From assembly GCF_002218045.2 (NCBI RefSeq), contig NZ_AP018685.1, positions 1-64,000 of the forward strand: DNA of 64,000 nucleotides, given 5' to 3'. Both the position numbers and the translations under genes were made by a program. Of the stretch, positions 34,902 to 43,332 are shown in pieces. The notes below the pieces were generated by a model. That model saw only the letters and a list, made by a program, of their open reading frames with translations. It searched no databases and was not told where the DNA came from. The stretch is from Vibrio rumoiensis. Its GTDB lineage: Bacteria > Pseudomonadota > Gammaproteobacteria > Enterobacterales > Vibrionaceae. Position 1 is the stretch's first letter. Every line of letters begins with the position of its first letter.

Positions 34902-35240
34902 ATGTTGCCACATCAGTTTTTTAAAATGTTATCTGACGAAACGCGCATACGTTGTTTGTTATTGATTGCTCGTGAAGGGCAGTTATGCGTGTGTGAACTG
35001 ACAGAAGCATTGCAAGAAAGCCAACCGAAAATTTCACGTCATTTAGCGCAATTACGCCAATCCGGATTATTGGTTGATACGCGTAAAGGTCAATGGGTGT
35101 ATTACCAACTAGCACAAGATTTACCCGGTTGGTTGCGTAAAGTGGTTGAGGGGTTAAAGCAATCTCAATGTTTACAACAACAGTATTTACAAGATAGTGA
35201 ACGCTTACATCAAATGGTCGAAAGACCGGTGTGTTGTTAA
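34902..35240 (+). CDS. arsR: ArsR-family arsenic-responsive repressor
   Basis: 112 residues, winged-helix ArsR/SmtB protein. The metal-sensing motif QLCVCELTEAL (two Cys of the ELCVCDL type) lies at the start of the DNA-reading region, which contains QPKISRHLAQLRQSGLLV. The C-terminus ends in CC, a possible third arsenite ligand. It is the first gene of an operon with GAPDH, phosphatase and arsJ, and probably represses it from the palindrome upstream. Confidence 0.92.
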   Translation: MLPHQFFKMLSDETRIRCLLLIAREGQLCVCELTEALQESQPKISRHLAQLRQSGLLVDTRKGQWVYYQLAQDLPGWLRKVVEGLKQSQCLQQQYLQDSERLHQMVERPVCC

Positions 35241-35276
35241 TAAATTTGAATGTAATTTTAGAGAAAGGAAGATGAA

Positions 35277-36278
35277 ATGACGATTAAAGTGGGCATTAAT
35301 GGATTTGGCAGGATTGGTCGTTTGGCGTTACGTGCCGCATTTGATTGGCCAGAGCTAGAATTTGTGCGTATCAATGATGTGGCAGGTGATGCGGAGACGT
35401 TAGCGCATTTATTGGAGTTTGATTCGGTGCAAGGCCGTTGGGCGCATCGTGTTACCGTTGAAGGCCAATCTATGGTGATCAATGGTAAGAAGATTAGCGT
35501 GACGCAACAAAAAGACATTCAAGTGGTCGATTGGTCGGATTGTGATGTGGTGATCGAAGCCACGGGTGTGCATCGTAAAACTCGCTTCCTTAATCAATAC
35601 CTAGAACAAGGTGTCAAACGTGTCGTCGTGTCAGCCCCTGTAAAAGAAGAAGGCATTGCCAATATTGTGGTGGGGGTTAATGAGGATATTTTCGATCCGC
35701 AGCAACACCGTATTGTAACGGCGGCTTCTTGTACCACGAACTGTATTGCTCCGGTGGTCAAAGTGATCCATGAAAAGCTGGGAATTGAGCAATCTTCTTT
35801 TACCACGATTCATGATTTAACCAATACGCAAACCATTCTAGATGCGCCGCATAAAGATCTGCGTCGTGCGCGTGCATGTGGCATGAGTTTAATTCCAACC
35901 TCGACCGGTTCTGCGACGGCTATCGTGGAAATTTTCCCAGACTTAAAAGGTAAGATTAATGGCCATGCTGTACGCGTCCCACTGGCCAATGCATCGTTAA
36001 CCGATATTGTGTTTGATGTGAAGCGAGATACCACAGCCGAAGAAGTGAATGCGTTATTAAAAGAAGCCTCGCAAGGTGAGTTGAAGGGCATTTTGGGGTT
36101 TGAAGAGAAGCCTTTAGTGTCGATTGATTATCGTGGCGATCAGCGTTCGACGATTGTGGATGCATTATCCACCATGGTAGTTGGGACTCGCATGGTGAAA
36201 ATCTACGCTTGGTATGACAATGAAATGGGCTACGCCACTCGCACTGCGGAGTTGGTTCGTAAAGTTGGCTTGGCTTAA
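35277..36278 (+). CDS. ArsJ-associated glyceraldehyde-3-phosphate dehydrogenase
   Basis: 333 residues. NAD-binding GINGFGRIGRLALR and the catalytic Cys in AASCTTNCIAP are intact. GAPDHs encoded beside arsJ use arsenate in place of phosphate to form 1-arseno-3-phosphoglycerate, which ArsJ exports. The setting in an arsR-arsJ operon, not in a glycolytic cluster, supports that role. AGAAAGGAAG precedes the ATG. It is 36 bases after arsR. Confidence 0.93.
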   Translation: MTIKVGINGFGRIGRLALRAAFDWPELEFVRINDVAGDAETLAHLLEFDSVQGRWAHRVTVEGQSMVINGKKISVTQQKDIQVVDWSDCDVVIEATGVHRKTRFLNQYLEQGVKRVVVSAPVKEEGIANIVVGVNEDIFDPQQHRIVTAASCTTNCIAPVVKVIHEKLGIEQSSFTTIHDLTNTQTILDAPHKDLRRARACGMSLIPTSTGSATAIVEIFPDLKGKINGHAVRVPLANASLTDIVFDVKRDTTAEEVNALLKEASQGELKGILGFEEKPLVSIDYRGDQRSTIVDALSTMVVGTRMVKIYAWYDNEMGYATRTAELVRKVGLA

Positions 36279-36292
36279 ATAAGGAGTATCCA

Positions 36293-36793
36293 ATGACACA
36301 TCCAACATGGCTATTGCCGTTAAATCAACAAGGTTCAGGGTTAGTGCTTACTCCGTGTCCAGGTACTAAAGGTGTTGATTTGTCTTCATCGTTAGAACAA
36401 TTAAAGTCACAAGGTGTGACGGTTGTGGTGACAGCATTAAGTGATGAAGAGCTCGCTGAGAAATCCATTGAGCAATTAGGTGAGCAAGTACAAGCGTTAG
36501 GTATGCAGTGGTTTCAATTAGTGATTGAAGACGATTGTGCTCCGGATGCGAGCTTTCAGATGAAATGGGACGCGGTTAGTCCTCACATTCAAGCAGCATT
36601 ACACAATGACCAAAAAGTGGCGATGCACTGTATGGGCGGCTCTGGTCGAACCGGTTTGCTGGCTGCACATGCTTTGCTTGAACGTGATTGGATTCTTGAT
36701 GATATTGTTCGTGAGGTAAAAGCATTGAGACCGGGGGCGTTTAGCAAGCCCGTTCAAGTGGAATACATTCAGCAAGTGGCGGCTCGATACTAG
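36293..36793 (+). CDS. Cysteine-based (dual-specificity-like) phosphatase in the ars operon
   Basis: 166 residues. The P-loop HCMGGSGRTG (residues 112-121) has the CX5R active site with Cys113 and Arg119; a candidate general acid lies in VIEDDCAPD. It resembles CDKN3/dual-specificity phosphatases. It starts 14 bases after GAPDH and ends 32 bases before arsJ, so it is part of the operon. Its substrate is unknown; an intermediate of arsenate or phosphoglycerate metabolism is one guess. It should not be confused with an ArsC arsenate reductase, which has a different loop. Confidence 0.85.
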   Translation: MTHPTWLLPLNQQGSGLVLTPCPGTKGVDLSSSLEQLKSQGVTVVVTALSDEELAEKSIEQLGEQVQALGMQWFQLVIEDDCAPDASFQMKWDAVSPHIQAALHNDQKVAMHCMGGSGRTGLLAAHALLERDWILDDIVREVKALRPGAFSKPVQVEYIQQVAARY

Positions 36794-36825
36794 AGACTCG
36801 ACCCTAGACAAGGAATCGATAAACC

Positions 36826-38034
36826 ATGTTTGCCCATTTAGATCGCCAAGTTCGCCAGTACATGTTGGTGACGTTTAATTATTGGAACTTCACCTTAACC
36901 GACGGCGCTTTACGCATGCTGGTGGTGTTGTATTTCCATGATTTGGGTTACAGCACGTTAGCCATTGCCTCATTATTCTTGTTCTATGAATTCTTTGGGG
37001 TGGTGACAAATCTGGTCGGGGGCTGGTTAGGCGCTCGTCTCGGGCTAAATAAAACCATGAATATTGGTTTGTTTATGCAAATTATGGCTTTGTTGATGTT
37101 AGCGCTTCCTAACCCGTGGTTAACGATTCCTTGGGTAATGGCAGCCCAAGCCATGTCAGGTATTGCCAAAGATTTAAATAAAATGAGTGCCAAAAGTGCA
37201 ATCAAAACCTTAGTGCCTAATGATCAACAAGGGGCGCTCTATCATTGGGTGGCGGTGCTGACTGGATCAAAAAATGCTTTGAAAGGCGTGGGGTTCTTTA
37301 TTGGTGGTCTATTGCTATCTTTGATGGGATTTCAGTCTTCGATGCTGCTGATGGCGAGCGTGTTAGTGCTGGTATTATTCGGTAGCTTGAACTGGCTAGA
37401 AGCGGATATAGGCAAAGCCAAATCGAAACCAAAATTCAGCCAAATGTTTTCCAAGTCTCCTGCTATCAATATCTTATCTGCGGCACGAATGTTTTTATTT
37501 GGCGCGCGCGATGTGTGGTTTGTGGTCGCGTTGCCAGTATATCTTGGTAGTGTATTTGGTTGGCCACATTTATGGGTGGGTGGCTTTTTAGCGTTATGGG
37601 TGATTGGTTATGGCTTTGTACAAGGCTTGGCACCTAGACTGACCGGTAAAGCCAAAGGTAAAGTGCCCGATGGTCGTGCGGCTTTGTTATGGGCATTCGC
37701 TTTAACCATAGTCACTGGTTTAGTCGCTTATGGGGTGCAACTGCAATGGCAGCCGCAAATGGTGATTGTGGTTGGCTTGTTGATTTTTGGCGCGTTCTTT
37801 GCCGTTAACTCTTCGCTGCATTCTTATTTAATTGTCAGTTATGCCAAGGGCGATGGTGTCTCTATGGATGTTGGCTTCTATTATATGGCAAATGCAATGG
37901 GGCGTTTGATAGGTACCATACTCTCTGGTTGGATATTTCAAATCGCGGGGCTTGCGGCATGTTTGTGGGTGTCTTTTGCCTTTTTAGCGCTGACTTGTGT
38001 GATTTCGATGTGGCTGCCTAAGCAAGGGCATTGA
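36826..38034 (+). CDS. arsJ: ArsJ, organoarsenical efflux transporter
   Basis: 402 residues, about eleven or twelve hydrophobic segments, major-facilitator type. The N-terminus contains YWNFTLTDGALRMLVVLYFHDLGYS, read here as two parts: YWNFTLTDGALRMLVV then LYFHDLGYS, and GWLGARLGLN is the first cytoplasmic loop. ArsJ exports 1-arseno-3-phosphoglycerate made by the co-encoded GAPDH, giving arsenate resistance without reduction. No arsB, acr3 or arsC is present in the window. Confidence 0.92.
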   Translation: MFAHLDRQVRQYMLVTFNYWNFTLTDGALRMLVVLYFHDLGYSTLAIASLFLFYEFFGVVTNLVGGWLGARLGLNKTMNIGLFMQIMALLMLALPNPWLTIPWVMAAQAMSGIAKDLNKMSAKSAIKTLVPNDQQGALYHWVAVLTGSKNALKGVGFFIGGLLLSLMGFQSSMLLMASVLVLVLFGSLNWLEADIGKAKSKPKFSQMFSKSPAINILSAARMFLFGARDVWFVVALPVYLGSVFGWPHLWVGGFLALWVIGYGFVQGLAPRLTGKAKGKVPDGRAALLWAFALTIVTGLVAYGVQLQWQPQMVIVVGLLIFGAFFAVNSSLHSYLIVSYAKGDGVSMDVGFYYMANAMGRLIGTILSGWIFQIAGLAACLWVSFAFLALTCVISMWLPKQGH

Positions 38035-38087
38035 TAAACGTCACATCACCTTTAGGTTAAGTTTTGGTCAGGTTATAGCTATGCTGT

Positions 38088-38124
38088 CATGGTTGTTTTA
38101 TGGTGGATCAATAAAGCAACCATG
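38088..38124 (+). other. Stem-loop just before the acyltransferase ribosome site
   Basis: CATGGTTGTTTTAT and ATAAAGCAACCATG form a 14-bp stem (one G-U pair) around a nine-base loop. The 3' arm ends on the first G of the GGAG Shine-Dalgarno sequence (38124-38127). No T run follows, so it is not a typical terminator of arsJ. Confidence 0.5.
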
Positions 38125-38136
38125 GAGTGACACTTT

Positions 38137-39180
38137 ATGCCGCCAGTGAGCCAACCCGCCCAGTCTACTCAGCCAAGAGTTTTCTTCTTTGATTTATTGC
38201 GGTGTATCGCGGCGGTTGCCGTTATTACGATTCATGTGCTTGGTCCTTATCGTGACCAGTTCGGTGTTATTCCTTTTTCAGACTGGGCCACGGCGGTCAG
38301 TGTCAATAGTATTTCACGTTGGGCGGTACCGGTATTTATCATGATATCAGGGGCGTTGTTACTGAGTGATACTCGTCCGTTTGATTTTAAATATTATGTG
38401 CAGCGTCGTTTAGGAAAGGTGCTGATCCCGTTTGTGGTTTGGTCGGTGTTTTATGCCTACCTTTCAGGTTGGGGATTAAATGGGTTTGATGCTGAAGTGG
38501 CACAATCGGTATTGAACGATGGCCTTCATCATGAAACTTACTATCATCTTGGCTTTTTCTACTACTTTCTTCCGCTATATTTAGTTATTCCTTTTTTTCA
38601 AATTCTAGTGCAAAAAATTGATAACACTGGGTTGCTTGTCTTGGTGATGTTGTGGTTGCTAACCACGACTTTCTTCTTATCTGGTTTCGATGGCCCATGG
38701 AGTAATCAATATTACTTATATAGTGGTTACTTATTGCTGGGGTATGCGTGTTATCAAAAATTACCGCTGGATAAATCTTTAGTCATTGGTGTGAGTGTAC
38801 TTGGCATTGCTGCGTTAATAGTGACAGTATTGATGGTGATTAGCGGTAGTGTCGAGGCGAATGAATACACGGTAGGACGTTGGCTCTCTTATAAAACGCT
38901 CAATACGGTATTAGCCGCTACAATGATATTTATGCTAGGGCGTTATTTTGGTGAGCGTTTATCCGGAAAAGCGAAACAATGGGTCGGCCTAATTAGCACG
39001 CATAGTTTGGGGATCTATATTTTGCACCCATTGTTTCTGTGGCCAATGAAAACGTATGGTTGGTATCAAGGGCACCCCGCTTGGGTTATTCCGGTATGGG
39101 TTATCTTAAGTGGCGCTGGTGCATTGGGATTGAGTTGGTTAATTGCCCGCTCTGCTAAGACTCGTTGGTTATTACCATAA
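38137..39180 (+). CDS. Acyltransferase-3 family membrane protein (WecH-like)
   Basis: 347 residues with about ten membrane segments. The family signature appears as FFDLLRCIAAVAVITIHVLG near residues 18-37, with the probable catalytic His in TIHVLG, and SRWAVPVFIMISGALL follows. The C-terminal segment STHSLGIYILHPLFLW is typical. Such proteins transfer acetyl or succinyl groups to sugars or lipids at the inner membrane; WecH acetylates enterobacterial common antigen. No glycan genes are adjacent, so the substrate is unknown. Confidence 0.83.
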   Translation: MPPVSQPAQSTQPRVFFFDLLRCIAAVAVITIHVLGPYRDQFGVIPFSDWATAVSVNSISRWAVPVFIMISGALLLSDTRPFDFKYYVQRRLGKVLIPFVVWSVFYAYLSGWGLNGFDAEVAQSVLNDGLHHETYYHLGFFYYFLPLYLVIPFFQILVQKIDNTGLLVLVMLWLLTTTFFLSGFDGPWSNQYYLYSGYLLLGYACYQKLPLDKSLVIGVSVLGIAALIVTVLMVISGSVEANEYTVGRWLSYKTLNTVLAATMIFMLGRYFGERLSGKAKQWVGLISTHSLGIYILHPLFLWPMKTYGWYQGHPAWVIPVWVILSGAGALGLSWLIARSAKTRWLLP

Positions 39181-39201
39181 TCGATGACCTTCACCTGTGG
39201 T

Positions 39202-39537
39202 TTATGATTCTCGTTGTAACGAAAAATGAAGAAATTGGTCGCCTCGATAAGTGAGTATGCCTTTATCTCCAGGGTTCAATGCGCTGTAGTAGTGAATACC
39301 GATTTTAAATTCACGTTTCGGCCCGACAGGCAGCTTTTGGACATAAATCCAATGTTCTTGATCTTCTTGCCCTGGTTGAGCTTCTGGTATATCAATGGTT
39401 TGTTTATCGATCACCATAACTTTAACTTGTTGCTCTGGAGCTTCTTGACCGAGATTATGTTTTTGATGAAATCGATAAAACATCCATGCCGCGAGGCCGA
39501 TGAGTAGAATAACGCAGAGCAATAAAGTAATTGGCAT
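39202..39537 (-). CDS. yhhM: DUF2500 membrane protein (YhhM-like)
   Basis: 111 residues. One N-terminal membrane segment (about 3-20) is followed by an extracytoplasmic or cytoplasmic beta-rich domain with GDKGILTYRGDQFLHF near the end, typical of DUF2500. Function unknown. In E. coli yhhM lies in the rsmD-yhhL-yhhM-yhhN cluster; here the same genes are present within 4 kb but rearranged. Confidence 0.78.
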   Translation of the reverse strand: MPITLLLCVILLIGLAAWMFYRFHQKHNLGQEAPEQQVKVMVIDKQTIDIPEAQPGQEDQEHWIYVQKLPVGPKREFKIGIHYYSALNPGDKGILTYRGDQFLHFSLQRES

Positions 39538-39696
39538 GGTGTTTAAAAACCTTTGATAGTGAAACGTTCGGTAAATATTAACGAAGTCAGTGGAATAAAT
39601 CGTGATCTAGGCTCGCTTTTATCGATGTGTGACTGGTTTTATGCGGCTGATGTTGGTTTATTCTTATATATGATTCATGGCTAAGAGGTGTGTAGA

Positions 39697-40068
39697 GTGT
39701 CCGATATTGAAAAAGTGGTTTTACATACTCGTCGCTTAGAGCGTTTGTTGAGAGAGCAGTATCATGCTAAAGGGCAAGGTTTGCTTGAATTAACAGAGAG
39801 TTGTTCGAGTCGCTTACCTCATGATGTAATGAAGAAAATTCATCTGATTGCAGAAATTCGTCAACAAATTTTGGATGAGGATGAAACGAATATTGAGTCA
39901 ACAACGGCTTTTGTTCAAGCTTGTATTGAATGTGAAAAAGAATTAACGCCAAGAAGTGGTCGTTTTATCTGGGGAGTGGCGATTTTACTGATGATCGCAA
40001 TGACACTCGGGGCGTTGCTATTTTATTCTATCCACTGGGATGTAGTTGCTCAACATTTAAAACTGTAA
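39697..40068 (+). CDS. Uncharacterised protein with C-terminal membrane anchor
   Basis: 123 residues from a GTG at 39697, chosen because AGAGG lies eight bases upstream; a GTG three codons earlier is too close to it. Most of the protein is alpha-helical and charged (VSDIEKVVLHTRRLERLLRE at the start). A single membrane segment (about 92-113) follows, leaving a short tail, so it should be tail-anchored. I do not recognise a named family with confidence. It is transcribed alone with a strong terminator. Confidence 0.65.
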   Translation: MSDIEKVVLHTRRLERLLREQYHAKGQGLLELTESCSSRLPHDVMKKIHLIAEIRQQILDEDETNIESTTAFVQACIECEKELTPRSGRFIWGVAILLMIAMTLGALLFYSIHWDVVAQHLKL

Positions 40069-40100
40069 TAGAGTTTTAATTTAACTGATTGATTAAAATA

Positions 40101-40128
40101 AAAAAGGACGCTTTTAGCGTCCTTTTTT
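40101..40128. terminator. Bidirectional terminator
   Basis: AAAAAGGACGC and GCGTCCTTTTT form an 11-bp stem with a five-base loop, between a plus-strand gene and the 25-residue minus-strand ORF. Confidence 0.88.
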
Positions 40129-40143
40129 ATTTCAAGAATTTTA

Positions 40144-40221
40144 TTAAGAAATCATTGGTAAAGTCATTAAACCAACCATTACTGCAATTAATACCAATCC
40201 TTGTCTCTGAGATGTAGTCAT
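40144..40221 (-). CDS. Small hydrophobic protein, 25 residues
   Basis: The frame reads MTTSQRQGLVLIAVMVGLMT and ends LPMIS. A perfect GGAAG ribosome site lies nine bases before the ATG at 40221, and a strong terminator follows the stop. It would be a single-span inner-membrane peptide, similar in size and build to the YnhF class of small membrane proteins, though I cannot assign it. The frame stays open upstream to 40350, but only this ATG has a ribosome site. Confidence 0.6.
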   Translation of the reverse strand: MTTSQRQGLVLIAVMVGLMTLPMIS

Positions 40222-40888
40222 GTGATAACTTCCTTCTGGTTGATTAGATATGCAGCTAATATAACAAAAAAAATGCAGTTGATCTAGATCTATTTGATAT
40301 TGGCGCATAAAAGTAAGTTTTATGTCAGAAATTTCCTTGATTGTGACCATTAAATTTTTTTGTTTTTATTTTTGAAAATCATCATTCCAATTATGGTTGG
40401 TTTGTTTTTTTGTTTAAGTGGTTGATTTTATTTATTTATGTTGTTTTTTGTTATGTTTTGATTTGTCATGGTTTTTTAAACTCTTTGTTTTAAAGGGTAG
40501 TTGCCATGACCCTTGGTTTAATCGTTTAACTTGGTTTGTAATTCATTTTCTACTGGTTGTTGAGTGTATTTATCGGGTCATGGGGTGTTTTAAATCGTTT
40601 CTGAATCAACATATTTTTTATATTTAATGATTGATGGTTTTTGATACAGGTTTTTTATCTCTAAGTTATTGTTATTTATTTTGTTTTATTGGTTGTGTAA
40701 TTAGTGTTCGGTAAGAGTTCGATTTTTATGGCTTAGGTCGTTGTTTTTACCCATTGTGGGGTTTTATCTGGGTTAGCTATTTGTTGTGATGGAAGCAAAG
40801 CTGGATGTTGTGTTTGTTTTGCTATTTTCACCTTTACCTTACGTTAGCCTCTCTCTACACTAAGTTGATAAATAGAAAGGGGAAACGT
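40222..40888. other. Long gene-free, T-rich stretch
   Basis: Nearly 670 bases without a credible gene. The plus strand is strikingly T-rich (about 58% T and 18% A over 40381-40440). CCATGACCC (40504-40512) and GGGTCATGG (40575-40583) form a 9-bp inverted repeat, with a further GTCATGG at 40465-40471. A 69-codon hydrophobic frame at 40418 looks like a by-product of the T-richness. It could be a long leader for yhhN or decayed coding sequence. Confidence 0.5.
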
Positions 40889-41515
40889 ATGTGGTATTGG
40901 CTATTAATGGGGGGGGTATTACTACCCATACTTTTGTTTATGAAGTTAAACCAACCCAAATGGCTGGCAGCCTCTAAGCTATTATTTTTTTGTAGTTTGA
41001 TTGGATGTTTATTGGTACAGCCTGACGTTGGTCGCTTACCTTGGTTGTGGTCGCTCTCTGCGTTAGTTTTCTTTACCTTCTGTTATGCAGTGGAAGAGTG
41101 CATTCCTCGATATCGAATACTTCAATTGTTCTTTTTTTCGATTGCTTGCCTTTGTTATAGCCTAAATTTTTGGTCGCAGGTAGAGACGTTAAGTTGGTCG
41201 GTTGCGATCGCTTCTTTTGCACTTGTCGTGGTCGTTTTTTTCTTACTGTTGCCATTGCTAGATAGTTTTGTGCTACCAGCGTCAATGGTTGCTTTAATTC
41301 TATGGCAATTACTATGGGCATCTGGTGAGCTGTGGGATCAGAATCACTCACTGTTAAATATTAGTGGTTTGCTCGGCACCTTATTATTGTCTATATCCGT
41401 GCTTATTTGGGAGCTTCATTATTTTAGAAAGCCTTTTAAGCATTCCTATGGCTGGATTATGTGTTGTTACTTTAGTGCGCATATTTTCATTGTTGCGCCA
41501 TTGGTTCTTAGCTAA
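40889..41515 (+). CDS. yhhN: YhhN-family integral membrane protein (lysoplasmalogenase-like)
   Basis: 208 residues from the ATG at 40889, which has GAAAGGGGAAAC upstream; the open frame begins 28 codons earlier but without a ribosome site. Six to eight hydrophobic segments. The C-terminal half carries the YhhN pattern: LLWASGELW, then HYFRKPFKHSYGW and CCYFSAHIFIV. Relatives such as human TMEM86B hydrolyse lysoplasmalogen; the bacterial substrate is unknown. The length equals E. coli YhhN. Confidence 0.8.
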   Translation: MWYWLLMGGVLLPILLFMKLNQPKWLAASKLLFFCSLIGCLLVQPDVGRLPWLWSLSALVFFTFCYAVEECIPRYRILQLFFFSIACLCYSLNFWSQVETLSWSVAIASFALVVVVFFLLLPLLDSFVLPASMVALILWQLLWASGELWDQNHSLLNISGLLGTLLLSISVLIWELHYFRKPFKHSYGWIMCCYFSAHIFIVAPLVLS

Positions 41516-41571
41516 CAAAAGACTGGCTTGATACCTCGCCCATCATTGTATTAATTTAAATCGGATTTTTT

Positions 41572-42156
41572 ATGGAAATTTTATCAGCAGCAGTGATGTT
41601 GTTTTTGATCATGGACCCGTTAGGTAATTTGCCCGTCGTACTTTCTATTTTGAAGCATTTAGAACCGAAACGTCGCCGAATTGTCTTGGTGAGAGAATTG
41701 TTGTTTGCTTTGGTGATCTTGTTACTTTTCCTTTTTGCGGGTAAATCGATCTTAGGATTTTTGCATGTAAAAGCGGAAACCTTGAGTATTTCGGGTGGTT
41801 TGATTTTATTTATTATTGCCATTCGAATGATCTTTCCTCAGCCCGGTGGCGTGGTGGGGTTAGCGGCTGGTGAAGAACCCTTCTTCGTGCCTATGGCGAT
41901 CCCTATGATTGCGGGGCCCTCTGTGATTGCCTCCTTATTGTTACTGTCAACACAATCGCCTGATCGAATGTTAGATTGGTCGATTGCAGTCTTTCTTGCA
42001 TGGGGCGGCACGTTTTTGATTTTAATGTTCTACAGTTTTTTCCATCGAATATTGGGAGAAAAGGGCTTAAAAGCGATTGAACGTTTGATGGGGTTATTAC
42101 TGGTGATGATGTCGACACAAATGTTTTTGGATGGACTTAAGCAATATTTGGGTTAA
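41572..42156 (+). CDS. yhgN: YhgN, MarC-family membrane protein
   Basis: 194 residues with about six membrane segments. The MarC/UPF0056 signature is seen as LIMDPLGNLPVV near residues 12-23 and PMAIPMIAGPSVIASLLLL in the second half. The function is unknown; the earlier link of MarC to drug resistance has not held up. It lies 56 bases after yhhN on the same strand. Confidence 0.87.
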   Translation: MEILSAAVMLFLIMDPLGNLPVVLSILKHLEPKRRRIVLVRELLFALVILLLFLFAGKSILGFLHVKAETLSISGGLILFIIAIRMIFPQPGGVVGLAAGEEPFFVPMAIPMIAGPSVIASLLLLSTQSPDRMLDWSIAVFLAWGGTFLILMFYSFFHRILGEKGLKAIERLMGLLLVMMSTQMFLDGLKQYLG

Positions 42157-42180
42157 AGGGTTTGCTGTCTGATAAGTAAA

Positions 42181-42216
42181 AATAAAGCCGCGGTTAAATA
42201 TAACCGCGGCTTTATT
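42181..42216. terminator. Strong bidirectional terminator after yhgN
   Basis: AATAAAGCCGCGGTTA and TAACCGCGGCTTTATT form a perfect 16-bp stem with a four-base loop, serving yhgN and the convergent yhhL. Confidence 0.88.
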
Positions 42217-42241
42217 GTTTTGAGGTGCTAGAGTAATAGCA

Positions 42242-42511
42242 CTACTTTAAATATTTATTCTTAAGATCGAGTAATGCAAAGGTACCAAATAGCATAATAG
42301 ACACTTTTTCCCAACGGCTGAGCGTCACACCTTCTGCTAGCGCGGTTGAGAATAATAAACTTTGCAGCCCATGCATAAATAAAGTGAAAATGGCCATCAC
42401 ATTTAGTGCAATGTGTGCTGCACCAGGAAAAGGCTGAACAAGGTTGGTAATAAAAACGCCCCATACTAGTAACATGAAGCCTTTTGCCAAAAGGTTAAAC
42501 ACTTTTTTCAT
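42242..42511 (-). CDS. yhhL: DUF1145 membrane protein (YhhL-like)
   Basis: 89 residues with two or three hydrophobic segments (start FNLLAKGFMLLVWGVFITNL), matching DUF1145/YhhL. Function unknown. Its start overlaps the rsmD end by 17 bases, so it is translationally coupled to rsmD, the same pairing as in E. coli. Confidence 0.82.
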   Translation of the reverse strand: MKKVFNLLAKGFMLLVWGVFITNLVQPFPGAAHIALNVMAIFTLFMHGLQSLLFSTALAEGVTLSRWEKVSIMLFGTFALLDLKNKYLK

Positions 42512-43139
42512 TGCATATTCCTTGGTCTGCCGTGATTTCTTCCGGTGCTTGTAATTGATACAAGCGATAACATACTTGGCCTGCAGTTTTCTCTCTGTGC
42601 AATTGCCAATGTGTTGGAATATTGGGTAGTTGCAGCTCTTTCTCTGTCTCGATATAGACTAACCCATTCTCTGCAAGCCAACCATTTTGTTGTAACAAGG
42701 TGAGCGTTTGTTCAAGTAAACCTTGGCGAAATGGTGGGTCAATAAAGACCACATCATACGCTTGGCCTGGTTGTTGTAAAAATTGCAATGCATCTTGTTG
42801 ATGAAGCTCAATATTGCTCGCTTTTAGTTGCGCGCTATTGGTCACTAATTGTTGATAGGCTTGTTTGTTTAGCTCCACCATAGTGACGAGATCCGCTTGG
42901 CGAGAGGCCGATTCAAACCCTAATCCACCAGAGCCGGCAAATAAATCTAAGCAGCGCGAGTGCGGTATATCGGCGGCCAGCCAGTTAAATAGCGTTTCTT
43001 TAACTCGGTCTGTGGTCGGTCGTAAGCCTTGAGCGTCATGGACAGGTAACTTGCGGCCTCGCCATAAGCCACTGATGATGCGAACAAAACCAACATTGCC
43101 TTTGGCTGATTGAGAAGGTGAAGCTTTACGTCTTTGCAT
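42495..43139 (-). CDS. rsmD: RsmD, 16S rRNA m2G966 methyltransferase
   Basis: 214 residues. It methylates G966 of 16S rRNA using S-adenosylmethionine. Motif I is CLDLFAGSGGLGFES and motif IV is DVVFIDPPFRQ (DPPF). VRIISGLWRGRKLPV near residues 18-32 and RPTTDRVKETLFNW are family signatures. It is divergent from ftsY, as in E. coli, with a 193-base control gap. Confidence 0.93.
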   Translation of the reverse strand: MQRRKASPSQSAKGNVGFVRIISGLWRGRKLPVHDAQGLRPTTDRVKETLFNWLAADIPHSRCLDLFAGSGGLGFESASRQADLVTMVELNKQAYQQLVTNSAQLKASNIELHQQDALQFLQQPGQAYDVVFIDPPFRQGLLEQTLTLLQQNGWLAENGLVYIETEKELQLPNIPTHWQLHREKTAGQVCYRLYQLQAPEEITADQGICNEKSV

Positions 43140-43332
43140 AGAATAAACCGCAGATAGATTTTTGAGAGCCTGAATAAAGTGATATTATATACAGAAGTAA
43201 CTTCAAGGTGCAGGACTTTGCCGTTTTCTCATTACGGATGTTTGGCTATTATTGCTGGTCAATGCGTTAGTTACCCATTCAAACTTAAATAAATTTGCCA
43301 CTTTAGATCAAAGTGCATGCTAGGACTTGTTC

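Noticed and set aside
36293..36793. Phosphatase read as an ArsC arsenate reductase
   Set aside because: The loop is HCMGGSGRTG of the dual-specificity class, not the low-molecular-weight or glutaredoxin-type ArsC motif, and the fold order differs.
40418..40627. 69-codon hydrophobic frame
   Set aside because: The residues simply reflect the T-rich strand (Phe, Leu, Cys, Trp); there is no Shine-Dalgarno sequence and no recognised domain.
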